Assembly (NCBI RefSeq): GCF_000510645.1
Contig: NZ_KI783301.1
Location: 1,494,705 to 1,558,704, forward strand
Origin: Thermicanus aegyptius DSM 12793
GTDB lineage: Bacteria; Bacillota; Bacilli; Thermicanales; Thermicanaceae
Length of the DNA stretch: 64,000 nucleotides
Direction of reading: 5' to 3'
Position 1 is the first letter of the stretch. The number at the start of each line of letters is the position of its first letter. The notes below the pieces were generated by a model. That model was not told where the DNA came from. It searched no databases and saw only the letters and a list, made by a program, of their open reading frames with translations. Positions 9,518 through 19,162 of this stretch are shown here, in pieces. The translations under genes were made by a program, and so were the position numbers.

Positions 9518-11689
9518 ATGCCCATCGAAGAGCTTCTGGATAAAGCAAAAGAATATATGTCAGATGATGAATTGGATATGGTTCGTAAGGCTTACCTCTT
9601 CGCAGAAAAGGCCCATGAAGGACAGCTCAGGGCTTCGGGCGATCCTTATATCACCCATCCGCTGGCCGTTGCCGGGATTTTGGCCGACCTCCACATGGAT
9701 CATGTGATCTTATCTGCTGCCCTCCTTCACGATGTGGTGGAGGATACTCATGCGACCCTGGATCAGGTGAGGCAGGAGTTCGGGGTAGAGGTGGCGGAGT
9801 TGGTAGACGGGGTCACGAAGTTGCGCAGGATTAAGTATAAGTCCCAGGAGGAACAGCAGGCGGAAAACCACCGGAAGATGCTCCTAGCCATGGCAAAGGA
9901 TGTCCGAGTCATCTTAATCAAATTAGCCGACCGTCTTCATAACATGCGCACGCTAAAATACCGTTCCGAAGAGGACCAGCGGAGAATTGCCAATGAAACG
10001 TTGGAGATTTTCGCTCCGATTGCCCACCGACTTGGAATATCCACCATTAAGTGGGAGTTAGAGGATATCTCCCTTCGTTATATCAATCCCCAGCAATACT
10101 ACCGGATTGTCCACCTCATGAAGAAAAAGCGGGCCGAACGGGAGAAATATATTGAGAAAGTGATGGAAGAGATCCGCGTGAAGCTTGAGGATCTGGGGAT
10201 CAAGTGTGACATCTCTGGCCGGCCGAAACATATTTATTCCATCTACCGGAAGATGTTTCTGCAGCATAAAGAGTTTAACGAGATTTATGATCTCCTCGCG
10301 ATCCGGATCATCGTGGAAAATGTACGGGATTGTTATGCGGTCCTAGGCGTGGTTCACACCCTATGGAAACCGATGCCCGGCCGTTTTAAGGATTATATCG
10401 CCATGCCCAAGGCAAATCTTTATCAATCTCTCCATACGACGGTGATCGGTCCGGAAGGGGAGCCCCTGGAGGTGCAGATTCGAACGCAGGAGATGCACCG
10501 GACGGCGGAGTACGGGATCGCCGCTCACTGGGCTTACAAGGAAGGGAAAAGGTTGAAGGGAAACGACAAATATGGGGAACAACGTCTCTCCTGGTTCCGG
10601 GAGCTTTTAGAGTACCAACAGGAATCCAGGGATGCCCAAGAGTTTGTCGAGTCGTTGAAAATGGATCTTTTCTCCGACTTGGTTTTTGTCTTTACGCCCA
10701 AGGGGGACGTCATCGAGCTTCCTGCAGGATCGGTTCCCCTCGATTTCGCCTACCGGATTCATACGGAGATTGGAAATCGCTGCGTAGGGGCGAAAGTGAA
10801 CGGGAAGATCGTTCCCCTGGATCACCCGTTAAAGACAGGCGATATCGTAGAGATTCTCACCTCGAAACACAGCTACGGCCCCAGTCAGGATTGGCTGAAA
10901 ATCGCCAAAAGTTCCCATGCGAAGAATAAAATCCGGGCCTGGTTTAAGAAGGAACGCCGGGAGGAGATGATTGAGCGGGGACGGATGGCGGTTGAGCAAG
11001 AAGTGAAGAAGCACAACCTAAATCCAAAAGAGTTGTTGCAAGAAGAATACTTGAAGGAAGCGGCACATCGGTTCAATTTCCAAGAAGAAGAGGATATGTA
11101 TTCCGCGGTAGGTTACGGAGGCGTTACGGCAGCCCAGGTGGTCACCCGCATGTTGGAATTATATAAGAAAGATCATCCTGATCTTTCGAGAGGAGAGATT
11201 CCCCCTGAGGGAAAGGGGGGCCTTCCGGGGAGGAAGGTTAGCCATTCGTTGGGAGTGACGGTGGCAGGAGCGAGTAATCTCCTGGTTCGTTTCAGCCGCT
11301 GCTGCAACCCCGTTCCGGGAGATGAGATTGTAGGTTATATCACCCGGGGGAGGGGGGTTTCGGTCCATCGGAGAAATTGCCCGAACATCCTGACGGAGGA
11401 GCCGGAGCGTCTCATTGATGTGGAATGGGAGGCCGGAGCGGATCAATATTACAATGTGGATATTGAAGTAACGGGATTGGATCGGAACGGTCTCCTTAAT
11501 GATGTACTGCAGGCGGTGAATGAGACGAAAACGAATATTACCCAAGTAACCGGAAGGGCGGATAAGAATCGGATGGCGATGATTCATATGAGCCTTTCGA
11601 TTAAACACCTGGATCATTTACAACGGGTGGTGGACAAGGTGAAACAGGTGAAGGATGTTTATGCGGTCCGCCGTTTGTTGCAATCATAA
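9518..11689 (+). CDS. relA: Bifunctional (p)ppGpp synthetase/hydrolase Rel
   Basis: Long RSH enzyme of the stringent response. Domains: HD hydrolase with LLHDVVEDT (His71-Asp72) present, so hydrolysis is predicted; synthetase domain with RFKD at 289-292, the RxKD version found in bifunctional Rel rather than the ExDD of RelA-only enzymes; TGS domain around 388-450; and a C-terminal ACT domain around 648-720. The CC-containing zinc-finger/RIS region (SRCCNPVPGDEIVGYITRGRG) is intact. At 723 residues it is typical. The ATG follows AGGGG. The stop lies 34 bases before the dtd start. Confidence 0.97.
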   Translation: MPIEELLDKAKEYMSDDELDMVRKAYLFAEKAHEGQLRASGDPYITHPLAVAGILADLHMDHVILSAALLHDVVEDTHATLDQVRQEFGVEVAELVDGVTKLRRIKYKSQEEQQAENHRKMLLAMAKDVRVILIKLADRLHNMRTLKYRSEEDQRRIANETLEIFAPIAHRLGISTIKWELEDISLRYINPQQYYRIVHLMKKKRAEREKYIEKVMEEIRVKLEDLGIKCDISGRPKHIYSIYRKMFLQHKEFNEIYDLLAIRIIVENVRDCYAVLGVVHTLWKPMPGRFKDYIAMPKANLYQSLHTTVIGPEGEPLEVQIRTQEMHRTAEYGIAAHWAYKEGKRLKGNDKYGEQRLSWFRELLEYQQESRDAQEFVESLKMDLFSDLVFVFTPKGDVIELPAGSVPLDFAYRIHTEIGNRCVGAKVNGKIVPLDHPLKTGDIVEILTSKHSYGPSQDWLKIAKSSHAKNKIRAWFKKERREEMIERGRMAVEQEVKKHNLNPKELLQEEYLKEAAHRFNFQEEEDMYSAVGYGGVTAAQVVTRMLELYKKDHPDLSRGEIPPEGKGGLPGRKVSHSLGVTVAGASNLLVRFSRCCNPVPGDEIVGYITRGRGVSVHRRNCPNILTEEPERLIDVEWEAGADQYYNVDIEVTGLDRNGLLNDVLQAVNETKTNITQVTGRADKNRMAMIHMSLSIKHLDHLQRVVDKVKQVKDVYAVRRLLQS

Positions 11690-11723
11690 CTTATTTGAGA
11701 ATGAAGCAGGGCGGTGAGTTTTC

Positions 11724-12167
11724 GTGCGTGTGGTCGTTCAACGGGTAAAGTGGGCGGAGGTTCGGGTAGAGGGGAAACGTGTGGGGAGGATTGGCCCGGG
11801 GCTTCTCCTGTTGGTCGGGTTTACCCATGGAGATGGGGAGGAAAAGATCCGATGGATGGCCGAGAAGGTGGTTCACTTACGCATTTTCTCCGATGACGAG
11901 GGGAGGATGAATCGATCCCTCCTGGAGGTGGGAGGAGCGATTCTTTCCGTCTCCCAGTTTACCTTATATGGGGATGCCCGCAAGGGGCGGCGGCCCAGCT
12001 TCGTCGAAGCAGCCCGGCCGGAGATGGCCTCTTTCTTTTTTGATCGGTTTAATGAGTGGATGAGAGGATTCGGAATCGAGGTTGAGACCGGCGTATTTGG
12101 CGCCGACATGGAGGTGGAGCTTTTAAACGACGGCCCGGTCACCCTTCTCCTGGACAACGACGAATGA
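11724..12167 (+). CDS. dtd: D-aminoacyl-tRNA deacylase
   Basis: Hydrolyses D-amino acids from mischarged tRNAs and so protects translation. The 147-residue protein starts at a GTG and reads [17 protein letters not shown]. It carries the two diagnostic motifs [17 protein letters not shown] and NDGPVT (the cross-dimer GP motif). It lies directly after rel, as in B. subtilis (yrvI). The ribosome site is weak (GGTGAG). Confidence 0.95.
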   Translation: MRVVVQRVKWAEVRVEGKRVGRIGPGLLLLVGFTHGDGEEKIRWMAEKVVHLRIFSDDEGRMNRSLLEVGGAILSVSQFTLYGDARKGRRPSFVEAARPEMASFFFDRFNEWMRGFGIEVETGVFGADMEVELLNDGPVTLLLDNDE

Positions 12168-12230
12168 TGCGCATCAAAACCTCTCCTTCCTGGCCCGGGG
12201 GAGCCTAAATGCGGTCCAATCTCGGGGGAG

Positions 12231-13547
12231 TTACTTGAAGTAGGCGATGATTCCGTTTTTTATGCCCTCCGCTTCTTTTTCCATGACATCGGGAGACTTT
12301 AAGAGGCGTTCGTCGCCGGGATTGCTTAAGAAGCCTAGTTCAATCAATACCCCCTTGACGGGATTTTCCCGCAGGACGTAGTAATCCCCGAAACGGTCCC
12401 CCAGATCTTTCAACCCATTCAGTTTTACCAATTCGCTTTGGATTTTTTTGGCCAATTGTCGCTCTTCTCCCTCTTGGTTATAGAAGGTGATGGTTCCGTT
12501 CATCTTAGGACTATCATAGGTGTTGTGATGTATGCTGATAAAGAGGTCGGCCTGTGCCATGGTGGCAATGGAAACCCTTTTTTCGAGGGAGATGAAGAGA
12601 TCGCTGCGGCGGGTGAGAATCACTTGGGCACCCGCCTCTTTTAATTTCTTTTCCAGCAGGAGCGCCACTTCCAGATTTAAGTCCTTCTCCAGGACTCCCG
12701 TATTCACTCCGCTCGTTCCACTGTCCTTTCCTCCATGTCCCGGATCGATGACGATCACTTTATCGCTTAAAGAGTCGGAGGTAACCCGGTCAACCACTCC
12801 ATAGAATGCGACAACCCAGCTGGCCACGTAGGCGGTCTCGCCTTGGTTTAATTGGATTTGGTACCAATCTCCCGTTTGGCCAATCACCGGATAGGTCTCT
12901 CCTTTTGCTCCCTTTGCGACTACTTTTCCTTTGAGGGAGGGGGTATCCCGCAGGTTGGTGCCATCCGTTACGATGGTGACTCTCTTCTCAGCAGAAATTG
13001 AAGTCCCCTCTTTCACCAGCCAGCCGGCCACCCAACCGATCTCTCCATCCGCCAGTTGAATTTTTACCCAATCTTGCCGTCGTTCCAGGAGTGTGGCACG
13101 CGTTCCCTGAAGAAGTTTCCCCAGGATCTCTCCTTTCAAGGAGGGCTCTTTCCGAAAGTTGACGATTTCGCTGTTAATCTCCACATATTTGCTCTCCTTC
13201 CCGGTTGCGGGGGCGGTGGAGGCTGCCTGGGTGGTTTTTTTCAAAGGAGGCTCTTGATCGATGGCCCTTACCTCGATGAGCCATGCGGGAACCCAACCTT
13301 TATTTCCCTGATCCAGTTCGATCTGCACCCAACCTCCTTTCCGGTCTAATAGGGTATAGGTCTCCCCCTTCCGCACCTGGGCGATGACGGGGGAGTTGAA
13401 ATCGGCCTGCTCTCTAACGTTAAGAATCGAAACTTTTATGTAAACCGATTGGGCGGAGGTTTGAACGGAAGGGAGATAGTAGAAGAGAATCAAGAGGAGT
13501 AGAAGTAGAACGGGAACCAGAAATTTGTAAGGGAGCTTATTATTCAT
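12231..13547 (-). CDS. Secreted N-acetylmuramoyl-L-alanine amidase with SH3b repeats (YrvJ-like)
   Basis: Cell-wall hydrolase cleaving the amide bond between muramic acid and the stem peptide. An N-terminal hydrophobic anchor or signal segment is followed by three bacterial SH3 repeats, each with the VNVREQ/VNFRKEP/TNLRDTP type of strand, and then a C-terminal Amidase_3 domain. That domain has IDPGHGGKDSGTSG, a Glu-containing EKDLNLEVAL stretch, SIHHNTY and LIELGFLSN, the zinc-binding set. The ATG at 13547 (438 residues) has AGGTG just upstream; an ATG at 13559 does not. In B. subtilis yrvJ occupies the same position after dtd. Confidence 0.92.
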   Translation of the reverse strand: MNNKLPYKFLVPVLLLLLLILFYYLPSVQTSAQSVYIKVSILNVREQADFNSPVIAQVRKGETYTLLDRKGGWVQIELDQGNKGWVPAWLIEVRAIDQEPPLKKTTQAASTAPATGKESKYVEINSEIVNFRKEPSLKGEILGKLLQGTRATLLERRQDWVKIQLADGEIGWVAGWLVKEGTSISAEKRVTIVTDGTNLRDTPSLKGKVVAKGAKGETYPVIGQTGDWYQIQLNQGETAYVASWVVAFYGVVDRVTSDSLSDKVIVIDPGHGGKDSGTSGVNTGVLEKDLNLEVALLLEKKLKEAGAQVILTRRSDLFISLEKRVSIATMAQADLFISIHHNTYDSPKMNGTITFYNQEGEERQLAKKIQSELVKLNGLKDLGDRFGDYYVLRENPVKGVLIELGFLSNPGDERLLKSPDVMEKEAEGIKNGIIAYFK

Positions 13548-13647
13548 CGTACACCTCATTTTGTAATCATTTACGGGCGTTTAACAAAGTTGTTGAATGG
13601 ATGTGAAAAGGGTAAAATGGCTTAAGAATCTGTGAAAGGTGTTGATC

Positions 13648-15261
13648 ATGTTACGAGTTTCCATCGATCCGATTCATGAAACCTATCATTACGACATTCA
13701 GCACATTATAAAGCTGTTCGCGGAAAAGGCGGAGATCCATTTCTACGACGAGGCAGATTCTCTTGGATCGTACGATTCCCATGAAGCTCTGCCACCGGAT
13801 CATTCGGCTCTTTCCCGCAGAGATGGGAAAACAGACCGTCCGGAGGGTAGAGAATCGACTCCACCCGGGATGGAATGGAAACTCTCATTCTCATTTCGGC
13901 GGGAGGAAAAAGAGGTTCATGTTGTGGCTCGCCTAACCGATCCAATGGGAAAGGAAGCCAGAGGAGAGGCGATCCGTCCCCTCCAGGATGAAAAAAGAGC
14001 GGTAGGTTTCGCCCTCCTACGGGCGCTTACCTCTTATACCGGCATCGTCCAACCTTGGGGAATCCTTGTGGGAGTTCGTCCGTTAAAATTGTACCACAAG
14101 ATGTTGGAAAAGGGGATGAAAAAAAAGGATATTCATGAAAAATTAATCTCCGAATATGGACTTCTTCCGGAAAAGGTAAGGGAAATGGAACGGATTGCGG
14201 ACAGACAGCTTCAAGTTCTCCCTGATCTTTACCATTTGTCGGGTGAGGTAAGTCTTTATATTGGGATCCCCTTTTGTCCGACCAAATGCGCCTACTGTAC
14301 GTTTCCCGCCTATGCCCTCCAGGGGAAGCAGGGATCCGTAGATGCCTTCCTTGCGGCTCTTTTAGAGGAGATCAAGGTGATGGGGACATGGCTTACGGAG
14401 AGGAAGATTCCCGTCACCACCCTTTATGTGGGCGGGGGGACACCTACCAGCCTCTCGGCGGACGAGCTTGATCTTTTGTTATCCACCTTGGCAGAAGTTC
14501 TTCCTTGTAGGGAAAAGCTGAAAGAATTGACGGTTGAAGCGGGGCGTCCGGATACCATCACCCCGGAGAAAATTGAGGTGATGAAGAGGTGGAGGGTGGA
14601 CCGCATAAGCATTAACCCCCAAACCTTTACCCAGGCTACCCTGAAAGCGATCGGCCGGCATCATACGGTGGAAGAGACGCTATCGGCCTACCGGTTGGCT
14701 CGATCGATGGGAATGGGGAATATCAATATGGATCTCATCATCGGATTGCCCGGGGAAGGGATGGCGGAGTACCAAAAGTCGCTCCTCCATATCGAGGAGC
14801 TTATGCCCGATTCCCTGACCGTTCATACTCTCTCTTTCAAGTCGGCATCCACCATGACGCAAAAAAGGGAAAAGTACTCGGTTGCTTCCGCTGAGGAGGT
14901 AAGCCGCATGATCCGGTATACCGAGGAGTGGACCGAGAGGCACGGATATCATCCCTATTATCTCTACCGGCAGAAAAATATCTTGGGAAATCAGGAAAAC
15001 GTGGGGTATGCCCTTCCCGGGAAGGAGAGCCTTTACAACATCCTGATTATGGAGGAGCGGCAGACGATCATCGGCTTAGGCTGCGGGGCATCCAGCAAGA
15101 TCATCTCCCCAACGTCCGGGAGAATCTTTCGCTTTGCGAATCCGAAGGAACCGAAGGTTTACGTAGAACATTACCGCGATTATCTGGAGAAGAAGATCGC
15201 CTTATTGGAAGAGATCTATTCCCAGGATGAAAAAGAATCCTTGACTTTTCCGAAAAAATGA
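13648..15261 (+). CDS. hemZ: Coproporphyrinogen dehydrogenase-like radical SAM protein HemZ
   Basis: Radical SAM enzyme of the HemN/HemZ family. The cluster motif is CPTKCAYC (Cys210, Cys214, Cys217), with an upstream YIGIPFCP and a GGGTPT motif for SAM. The N-terminal 200 residues are the HemZ-specific extension and include the QPWGILVGVRPLK stretch. A hydrophilic segment at about 40-75 looks like a loop insertion. The ATG at 13648 has AAGGTG six bases upstream; an in-frame GTG at 13639 overlaps that site. The hisS T-box promoter lies across its stop codon. HemZ activity as a true porphyrinogen oxidase is debated. Confidence 0.9.
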   Translation: MLRVSIDPIHETYHYDIQHIIKLFAEKAEIHFYDEADSLGSYDSHEALPPDHSALSRRDGKTDRPEGRESTPPGMEWKLSFSFRREEKEVHVVARLTDPMGKEARGEAIRPLQDEKRAVGFALLRALTSYTGIVQPWGILVGVRPLKLYHKMLEKGMKKKDIHEKLISEYGLLPEKVREMERIADRQLQVLPDLYHLSGEVSLYIGIPFCPTKCAYCTFPAYALQGKQGSVDAFLAALLEEIKVMGTWLTERKIPVTTLYVGGGTPTSLSADELDLLLSTLAEVLPCREKLKELTVEAGRPDTITPEKIEVMKRWRVDRISINPQTFTQATLKAIGRHHTVEETLSAYRLARSMGMGNINMDLIIGLPGEGMAEYQKSLLHIEELMPDSLTVHTLSFKSASTMTQKREKYSVASAEEVSRMIRYTEEWTERHGYHPYYLYRQKNILGNQENVGYALPGKESLYNILIMEERQTIIGLGCGASSKIISPTSGRIFRFANPKEPKVYVEHYRDYLEKKIALLEEIYSQDEKESLTFPKK

Positions 15262-15268
15262 TTATGAT
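15241..15268 (+). promoter_or_regulatory. Promoter of the hisS-aspS T-box leader
   Basis: TTGACT at 15241-15246 and TATGAT at 15263-15268 with a 16-base spacer. It overlaps the last codons of hemZ. Confidence 0.7.
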
Positions 15269-15279
15269 ATGGACTATAG

Positions 15280-15546
15280 CCTACATCATGTTACCATCTA
15301 TGAAGGGAAGAGTAGCAAGGGAGAGCCTTGAAGAGAGAGGATGCCGCGGCTGAAAGCATCCTTAAGGAATCCCCTGGCCAAAGACATCCCTGAGATTCCC
15401 GGTTGAAAGGTGAGTAGGCCGGGACGCCGGCAGGCGTTATTGCTTCATGAGGAGGGAGCGTTTGCTCCAATTCGGGTGGCACCGCGGGAGTAGGAACCAA
15501 TCTCTCGTCCCTGACGCATACGTCAGTGGCGGGAGATTTTTTATTT
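15280..15546 (+). ncRNA. T-box riboswitch leader of hisS-aspS
   Basis: Uncharged-tRNA-sensing leader. Stem I has the GAGTA (AGUA) motif near 15308, and its base pairs GGGAA with TTCCC near 15395-15400. The 3' side carries GACAT at 15383-15387, which contains both GAC (Asp) and CAT (His) triplets. The conserved T-box GGGTGGCACCGCGG is at 15474-15487. The terminator stem runs 15500-15538 (inner CTGACG/CGTCAG) and ends in TTTTTT. Readthrough would require uncharged tRNA pairing with the specifier and the antiterminator bulge. Which triplet is used is not settled by sequence alone. Confidence 0.92.
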
Positions 15547-15608
15547 TACTAACGCATCAAACTGGATGGATGGATCAAATGTTGGGAGAAAGAAGGAGGA
15601 AGGTTCGC

Positions 15609-16919
15609 ATGACGTTTCAAGCTCCAAGGGGGACGGAGGATCTCCTGCCGGAGGAGACTGCCGTTTGGAGAAAGGTGGAAGGGCTTTTTCATTCCATCTG
15701 TGCCCGTTTTCATTACGGGGAGATACGCACCCCCCTCTTTGAACAGACGGAGCTTTTCGTCCGGGGGGTAGGGGAGAGCACCGACATTGTGAACAAGGAA
15801 ATGTATACCTTTGAAGACAGGGGTGGGAGGAGTCTCACCTTGCGTCCCGAGGGGACAGCTCCTGTGGTGCGCGCCTTTGTGGAGCATAAGCTTTTCGGTG
15901 AAGGGGGCGGGCCGATAAAGCTGTACTACATGGGGCCCATGTTCCGGTATGAACGTCCACAGGCGGGAAGGCAACGCCAATTTCATCAGTTGGGAGTGGA
16001 AGTATTAGGCTCTCACGATCCGGCCGTGGATGCGGAGATTATCTCCCTGGCATGGACATTCTTTCAGGAGTTGGGACTGAAGGGGATTCAGTTGCAAATC
16101 AACAGCGTCGGCTGCCCAACGTGCCGGCCTATGTATCGTGAATCCTTGATCCGCTATTTTACCCCCTATGAGGAAGAACTTTGCGAGGATTGCCGGAAGC
16201 GGCTGACGAAGAATCCCATGCGCATCTTGGACTGTAAGGTGGACGGTGAGAAGGATTTTGTGAAAGAGGCCCCCATCATCCTGGATCATCTCTGTGATGA
16301 TTGTACCCATCATTTCGAACGTATAAAGGGGATGTTGGATGATCTTCAGATTCCCTTTGTCATCAATCCCCGCTTGGTCAGGGGACTTGATTATTATACC
16401 CGCACCGCTTTTGAGTTTATGGAGGGATCGATTGGCGCCCAGAGCGCCGTGGGCGGAGGAGGAAGGTACAACGGTTTGGTCTCGGAAATCGGTGGTCCGG
16501 ATGTGCCGGGTATCGGTTTTGGACTGGGAATGGAGCGCCTTGTGTTAGCCCTCCGCAATCAGGGGATTCCATTAGAGGGGGATGACGGGCTTGATTTTTA
16601 TCTCATCGCAGTGGGTGAGCGTGCGAGACGGGAGCGGATTAAGCTCATGCAAACCTTGCGCCGTGCGGGATTTAAGGTAGAGACCGATTATGCCGAACGG
16701 AAGATGAAGGGGCAGTTAAAGGCGGCTGACCGATTAAACGCCCGATGCGCCCTCATCCTGGGGGAAGAGGAGTTGGCAGAGGGGAAGATTCTCTTGAAGG
16801 ATTTGAAGACGGGTGAACAGGAGAAGGTGCCTCTCCTTGAAGTGGTGGAAGCATGCAGGAAATCCCTGGGAATCTCTCGGGGATTAGGGTATTTCGACCC
16901 TCCCGTTTCGGAAGAATAA
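15609..16919 (+). CDS. hisS: Histidyl-tRNA synthetase
   Basis: Class II synthetase charging tRNA-His. The 436-residue protein begins MTFQAPRGTEDLLPEE and has motif 2 (GPMFRYERPQAGRQRQFHQ), the histidine-specific LVRGLDYYTRTAFE, motif 3 (GIGFGLGMERL) and a C-terminal anticodon-binding domain. The frame runs back to 15447, but that segment lies inside the T-box leader. The ATG at 15609 follows AGGAGGAAGG and is the natural start. It is cotranscribed with aspS, 78 bases downstream. Confidence 0.97.
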   Translation: MTFQAPRGTEDLLPEETAVWRKVEGLFHSICARFHYGEIRTPLFEQTELFVRGVGESTDIVNKEMYTFEDRGGRSLTLRPEGTAPVVRAFVEHKLFGEGGGPIKLYYMGPMFRYERPQAGRQRQFHQLGVEVLGSHDPAVDAEIISLAWTFFQELGLKGIQLQINSVGCPTCRPMYRESLIRYFTPYEEELCEDCRKRLTKNPMRILDCKVDGEKDFVKEAPIILDHLCDDCTHHFERIKGMLDDLQIPFVINPRLVRGLDYYTRTAFEFMEGSIGAQSAVGGGGRYNGLVSEIGGPDVPGIGFGLGMERLVLALRNQGIPLEGDDGLDFYLIAVGERARRERIKLMQTLRRAGFKVETDYAERKMKGQLKAADRLNARCALILGEEELAEGKILLKDLKTGEQEKVPLLEVVEACRKSLGISRGLGYFDPPVSEE

Positions 16920-16997
16920 AGTGGATTCTTATTGTGGAATCCGTTTCGTCCCTTTTTTGTGAAAGAAAGAATGGAAAGAAAGATAGGAGGAGTAGAG

Positions 16998-18776
16998 ATG
17001 GCGGAGTGGATCCGTACGCATCCATGTGGAACATTACGTAAAGAAGAGGCTGGCCAGGAGGTCACCTTGATCGGCTGGGTGAATAAACGGCGAGACCTGG
17101 GTGGGGTGATCTTTATCGATCTGAGGGATCGGAGCGGGATTGTTCAGGTTGTGACCGATCCGAAGACGGAGCAAGCCTTCAGGGAGGCGGACCGCTGTCG
17201 GAATGAGTATGTGGTGGCGGTTCGGGGGATTGTCCTGGAACGGGCAAAGGAGAATATAAACCCGAATCTTCCAACCGGGGAGATTGAGGTTGTTACCCGA
17301 GAGATGGAAATTATAAACGCAGCGAAAACCCCCCCGTTTAGTATCGCGGAAAATCAGGAAGTGGATGAAAAGGTTCGACTGAAATACCGTTATCTCGATC
17401 TGCGGCGTCCAGCCATGCAGGAGACATTCATTCTCCGTCATAAGCTGACGAAGATCTTCCGGGATTACCTCAGCGATCACGGATTTATAGAGGTGGAGAC
17501 CCCCATCCTTACCAAGAGCACGCCGGAAGGTGCCAGGGACTACCTCGTTCCCAGCCGGGTCCATCCTGGAGAATTTTACGCCTTACCCCAATCGCCCCAG
17601 CTCTTTAAGCAGCTCTTGATGGTCGCGGGGTTTGAACGGTATTATCAGGTGGCCCGCTGTTTCCGGGATGAGGATCTGCGGGCGGATCGACAGCCGGAGT
17701 TTACCCAGGTAGATATTGAGATGTCCTTTCTCTCCTTGGCAGAATTCCAGGAGATGATGGAGGAGATGATCGCACGGGTGGTAAAAGAGGTGAAGGGGAT
17801 CGAGGTGCCCCGCCCCTTCCTTCGTTTAACGTACCGGGAAGCGATGGACCGTTTTGGGTCGGACAAGCCGGATCTTCGTTTTGATATGGAAATTGTAGAT
17901 CTCTCCGACCTGGTGGGGGACAGTTCCTTCGCCGTCTTCCGCAATGCGATATCGAACGGTGGGGTGGTTCGTGCATTAAATGTAAAGGGGGCGGCGGAGA
18001 AATATAGCCGCAAGGATATCGGCCTTTTGGAGGAGTTTGTTAAGGGGTACGGAGCGAAGGGGCTCGCCTGGCTTAAGGTGGAGGAGAATGGAATGAACGG
18101 GCCGATCGCCAAATTTTTCTCCGAAGAGGAGAGGGAGGCGTTACGCTTGCGCCTGGCCGGAGAACCGGGAGACCTTTTCCTGTTTGGAGCAGACGAGTGG
18201 AAGGTGGTCTCCGAATCTCTTGGGGCTCTTCGTCTTCGCTTGGGGAGGGAATTACATCTGATCCGGGAAGAGGAAATCCGCCTTCTCTGGGTTACCGATT
18301 TCCCGTTGGTCGAGTATGATGAAGAGGAGAAGCGGTACGTTGCCCTTCATCATCCCTTTACCCGGCCCCGGGATGAGGATATTCCCTATTTTGAGAGCGA
18401 TCCCCTCAAGATCAGGGCCATGGCTTATGACATGGTGATGAACGGGTATGAGATCGGCGGCGGGAGCATGCGCATCTATAAGCGGGAGATTCAGGAAAAA
18501 ATGTTCAAACTCCTAGGATTTACCAAGGAGGAAGCGGTCGCCAAGTTTGGTTTTCTCCTTGAAGCGTTTGAATATGGGACGCCTCCCCATGGGGGCATCG
18601 CCTTTGGTTTGGACCGGATCGTGGCGATTCTGGCAGGAAAGACGAACCTCAGGGAAGTGATCGCCTTCCCGAAGACAGCCAGTGCGACCGATCTGATGAT
18701 GGATGCACCCGGTGAGGTAGAAGAAAAACAGTTGGTTGAATTGGGAATCGGGATAAAGGGAAAAGACGGAAGATAA
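16998..18776 (+). CDS. aspS: Aspartyl-tRNA synthetase
   Basis: Class IIb synthetase of the bacterial type, 592 residues. Order of parts: OB-fold anticodon domain ([22 protein letters not shown]), class II catalytic core with RYLDLRRP and [11 protein letters not shown], motif 2 with [18 protein letters not shown], the GAD insertion domain characteristic of bacterial AspRS, and motif 3 [15 protein letters not shown]. The ATG at 16998 has TAGGAGG upstream; the frame extends to 16932 without a ribosome site. The hisS-aspS pairing is conserved across Bacillales. Confidence 0.97.
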   Translation: MAEWIRTHPCGTLRKEEAGQEVTLIGWVNKRRDLGGVIFIDLRDRSGIVQVVTDPKTEQAFREADRCRNEYVVAVRGIVLERAKENINPNLPTGEIEVVTREMEIINAAKTPPFSIAENQEVDEKVRLKYRYLDLRRPAMQETFILRHKLTKIFRDYLSDHGFIEVETPILTKSTPEGARDYLVPSRVHPGEFYALPQSPQLFKQLLMVAGFERYYQVARCFRDEDLRADRQPEFTQVDIEMSFLSLAEFQEMMEEMIARVVKEVKGIEVPRPFLRLTYREAMDRFGSDKPDLRFDMEIVDLSDLVGDSSFAVFRNAISNGGVVRALNVKGAAEKYSRKDIGLLEEFVKGYGAKGLAWLKVEENGMNGPIAKFFSEEEREALRLRLAGEPGDLFLFGADEWKVVSESLGALRLRLGRELHLIREEEIRLLWVTDFPLVEYDEEEKRYVALHHPFTRPRDEDIPYFESDPLKIRAMAYDMVMNGYEIGGGSMRIYKREIQEKMFKLLGFTKEEAVAKFGFLLEAFEYGTPPHGGIAFGLDRIVAILAGKTNLREVIAFPKTASATDLMMDAPGEVEEKQLVELGIGIKGKDGR

Positions 18777-18809
18777 GCCCGAATGGAATTATTTGTTAGT
18801 CGAATCTCC

Positions 18810-18838
18810 TTGAGAAACGAAGGGGTTTGTGATAAGAT
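18810..18838 (+). promoter_or_regulatory. Promoter of the 6S RNA gene
   Basis: TTGAGA at 18810-18815 and TAAGAT at 18833-18838 with a 17-base spacer place the start of transcription near 18845. Confidence 0.6.
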
Positions 18839-18844
18839 AGGAGC

Positions 18845-19042
18845 AGAAAGAAGTCCTGATGTGTGCGTGTGGCCCGGATGTTTTGTAACCTAACACCTTT
18901 TCTATGGGAGCTTTATATTTCCTGCTGTCGATGCTAAGCCTCCTGCGAGTGGTAAGCCATCCGGCAGGCTGCGAGCACCCACCTGCCGAGCGCAGGTTCA
19001 AAACAAAGGTTCACGGCATGTTGGGGCTTCTGTGTGAGGAGA
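18845..19042 (+). ncRNA. ssrS: 6S RNA (BsrB/SsrS type)
   Basis: The non-coding interval after aspS folds as a long rod. The 5' AGAAGTCCTGATGTG region pairs with the 3' CATGTTGGGGCTTCT region, and the GTTCAAAACAAAGGTTCACGG stretch near 18990-19012 is typical of 6S RNAs. The middle forms an unpaired bubble that mimics an open promoter and would bind the housekeeping RNA polymerase. B. subtilis bsrB also lies right after aspS, which supports the call. Ends are approximate. Confidence 0.85.
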
Positions 19043-19061
19043 ATAAGAATGGATGATGAAG

Positions 19062-19098
19062 GGTGCAGTCTTCATGGGCTGCATTTGTTTTTTTTCAT
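19062..19098 (+). terminator. Terminator downstream of 6S RNA
   Basis: GGTGCAG and CTGCATT form a short stem (with G-U pairs) around a loop, followed by a run of eight T residues. Confidence 0.6.
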
Positions 19099-19162
19099 TG
19101 AAATTTGTGCCGATGAAAGTTAAGATGAAAATGGTGAATCTCAAGGCTTAAGAGGGAAGAGA

